Made by a program: the position numbers and the translations under genes. Of a stretch of 64,000 bases of DNA, positions 62,497 through 64,000 are shown piece after piece. Source of the stretch: Halisarca cf. caerulea (taxonomy: Eukaryota > Porifera > Demospongiae > Chondrillida > Halisarcidae); contig CAUJGJ010000107.1 of the NCBI GenBank assembly GCA_963170055.1, forward strand, positions 1 to 64,000. The letters run 5' to 3'. Each line of letters begins with the position of its first letter. The stretch's first letter is position 1. A model generated the notes under the pieces. That model had not been told where the DNA came from. It worked only from the letters and a program-made list of their open reading frames with translations, and did not search any database.

Positions 62497-63952
62497 TAGA
62501 CACACATTAAGTTTCAGAAGTGCTGTGGGCGTATTTGTGTAGTGTTGGATATGCTGGTGCTAATACCAATATTTGGCACTAGCACCACACACATTCGCAG
62601 TGGACACACATGAAGTTTCTGAAGTTCTGTGGGCGTATTTGTGTAGTGTTGGATATGCTGGTGCTAATACCAATATTTGGCACTAGCACCACGCACATTC
62701 CCAGTAGACACACATTAAGTTTCTGAAGTGCTGTGGGCGTATTTGTGTAGTGTTGGATATGCTGGTGCTAATACCAATATTTGGCACTAGCACCACACAC
62801 ATTCGCAGTGGACACACATGAAGTTTCTGAAGTTCTGTGGGCGTATTTGTGTAGTGTTGGATATGCTGGTGCTAATACCAATATTTGGCACTAGCACCAC
62901 GCACATTCCCAGTGGACACACATGAAGTTTCTGAAGTGCTGTGGGCGTATTTGTGTAGTGTTGGATATGGTGGTGCTAATACCAATATTTGGCACTAGCA
63001 CCACGCACATTCCCAGTGGACACACATGAAGTTTCTGAAGTGCTTTGGGCATATTTTTGTAGTGTTGGATATGCTGGTGCTAATACCAATATTTGGCACT
63101 AGCACCACGCACATTCCCAGTGGACACACATGAAGTTCCTGAAGTGCTGTGGGCGTATTTGTGTAGTGTTGGATATGGTGGTGCTAATACCAATATTTGG
63201 CACTAGCACCACACACATTCCCAGAGGACACACATGAAGATTTTTAACTACTGTGGAAGTATTTGTGTAATGTTGGATGTGCTGGTGCTAATACCAATAT
63301 TTGGGACTAGCACCACGCACATTCCCAGTGGACACACATGACCTTTCTGAAGTGCTGTAGGCGTATTTGTGTAGTGTTGGATATGGTGGTGCTAATACCA
63401 ATATTTGGCACTAGCACCACGCACATTCCCAGTGGACACACATGAAGTTTCTGAAGTGCTGTGGGCGTATTTGTGTAGTGTTGGATATGCTGGTGCTAAT
63501 ACCAATATTTGGCACTAGCACCACGCACATTCCCAGTGGACACACATGAAGTTTCTGAAGTGCTGTGGGCATATTTTTGTAGTGTTGGATATGCTGGTGC
63601 TAATACCAATATTTGGCACTAGCACCACGCACATTCCCAGTGGACACACATGAAGTTCCTGAAGTGCTGTGGGCGTATTTGTGTAGTGTTGGATATGGTG
63701 GTGCTACTACCAATATTTGGCACTAGCACCACACACATTCCCAGAGGACACACATGAAGATTTTTAACTACTGTGGAAGTATTTGTGTAATGTTGGATGT
63801 GCTGGTGCTAATACCAATATTTGGCACTAGCACCACGCACATTCCCAGTGGACACACATGACCTTTCTGAAGTGCTGTAGGCGTATTTGTGTAGTGTTGG
63901 ATATGGTGGTGCTAATACCAATATTTGGCACTAGCACCACGCACATTCCCAG
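62497..63952. repeat. c*-d and f-g-h-i tandems, right copy (14 monomers, 1456 bp)
   Basis: c*-d-c*-d-g-f-g-h-i-x-f-g-h-i, matching 30051-31818 without its extra x-c*-d triplet. Private variants are agtttcagaag (62497), atatttgggactag (63225) and ctactacc (63641). The gctttgggcat variant at 63017 is shared with the left copy. Confidence 0.86.
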
Positions 63953-64000
63953 TGGACACACATGACCTTTCTGAAGTGCTGTGGGCGTATATGTGTAGTG
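63953..64000. repeat. Partial class j monomer at the window edge
   Basis: The first 48 bases of a tgacctttctg, gtatatgtgtag monomer, as expected from j at 31819 in the left copy. The array, and probably the duplication, continue past the window. Confidence 0.9.

Larger units (their letters stand above)
1..64000. repeat. 104-bp tandem satellite array filling the window
   Basis: Every base belongs to a head-to-tail repeat with a 104-bp period. Monomer starts can be followed from base 1 to the partial copy at 63953, giving 615 complete units, all in one orientation. Nineteen indels of 1-2 bp account exactly for the net -8 phase shift. There is no unique sequence, transposon, gene or inversion in it. 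Copies differ by a few substitutions each and fall into about 25 recurrent classes arranged in higher-order repeats. Established knowledge: arrays of this kind are typical of eukaryotic centromeric, pericentromeric or subtelomeric heterochromatin. Which of these applies here is inference, and the species is unknown. Confidence 0.98.

Noticed and set aside
1..64000. CRISPR array
   Set aside because: Repeats are directly adjacent with no unique spacers, the unit is 104 bp, and there are no cas genes.
1..64000. CENP-B box
   Set aside because: The core TTCG plus CGGG pattern is not present in the consensus monomer or its reverse complement. The centromere idea does not rest on this motif.
1..64000. 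Telomeric or subtelomeric simple repeats
   Set aside because: I saw no TTAGGG, TTTAGGG or TTAGG tracts anywhere in the window.
1..64000. tRNA, rRNA or other structured RNA gene
   Set aside because: No conserved A/B box pair, rRNA core or snRNA motif recognised in the monomer on either strand.

Overview
The whole 64 kb window is one uninterrupted satellite DNA array. It holds about 615 complete head-to-tail copies of a 104-bp monomer plus a 48-bp partial copy at the right edge, all in the same orientation. I see no gene, RNA gene, transposon, CRISPR array or unique sequence. Such an array points to eukaryotic heterochromatin (centromeric, pericentromeric or subtelomeric). The species cannot be told from the sequence and I recognise no named satellite family. 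The consensus monomer is about 46% GC (48 of 104 bases). Starting at base 1 the monomer begins tggacacacatg and ends cacattcccag. Its core, monomer positions 59-91, is a 15-bp imperfect inverted repeat around a 3-base spacer.

Monomers fall into recurrent classes, which I name by diagnostic motifs. a: tggacaaac, often ending attccgat. b: gatttttaactac with gtaatg. c: ends acacattcgcag (c* begins tagacacacattaag). d: gaagttctg. e: gctgttggcg with ggtggtg. f: gggcatatttttg. g: ggtggtg with acacacattcccag. h: aggacac, gatttttaactac, gaagtatttg. i: tgacttttctg, gtaggcg. j: gtatatgtg, acaaatatttggtac. k: attaag with gaagatctg. l: gattcttaacaac, caagcgc. m: tggaaacac, ggatgtggtgg. n: ggtggtg with cgcactttcccag. 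o: ttcttatatg, attgtcag. p: gggacac, gtatctg, ttatatatg. q: gaagatctg, gtatctg. Further classes: r (aagtactg, gtaatg, ccacgcgc), s (gggcgcatttg, ggatgtgg), t (n-like with gctgg), u (o-like ending ctcag or cccag), v (agttttttaag, gctgaggg), w (tgtttgatatgg), x (plain tgacc), y (tggacgcac, ttcttaactacttt), z (gtggtcgcatttg), aa (ttcttaactac, ttttcttaatg).

Layout: 1-7.4 kb is a higher-order repeat (HOR) of 12, 14 and 17 monomers. 7.4-11.65 kb holds a 25-monomer (2601 bp) unit and a partial second copy, and includes one complete 17-monomer cycle at 8529-10297. 11.65-18.4 kb is a tandem 36-monomer (3742 bp) unit. 18.4-20.4 kb is a 7-monomer tandem. 20.4-35.25 kb is a mosaic of these classes with 5-monomer local tandems. 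35.25-45.13 kb is a different, internally duplicated subfamily island. 45.13-54.6 kb returns to the first classes, with a 27/26-monomer tandem. 54.6-64 kb is a near-copy of 21.8-31.9 kb.

Monomer length is almost invariant. I count 19 small indels (+1, -1 or -2), which sum to the observed net shift of -8 at base 63953. Many indels and rare variants are shared between distant copies, so they work as markers of unequal exchange and segmental duplication. The open reading frames in the window are by-products of the repeat and do not support any protein.
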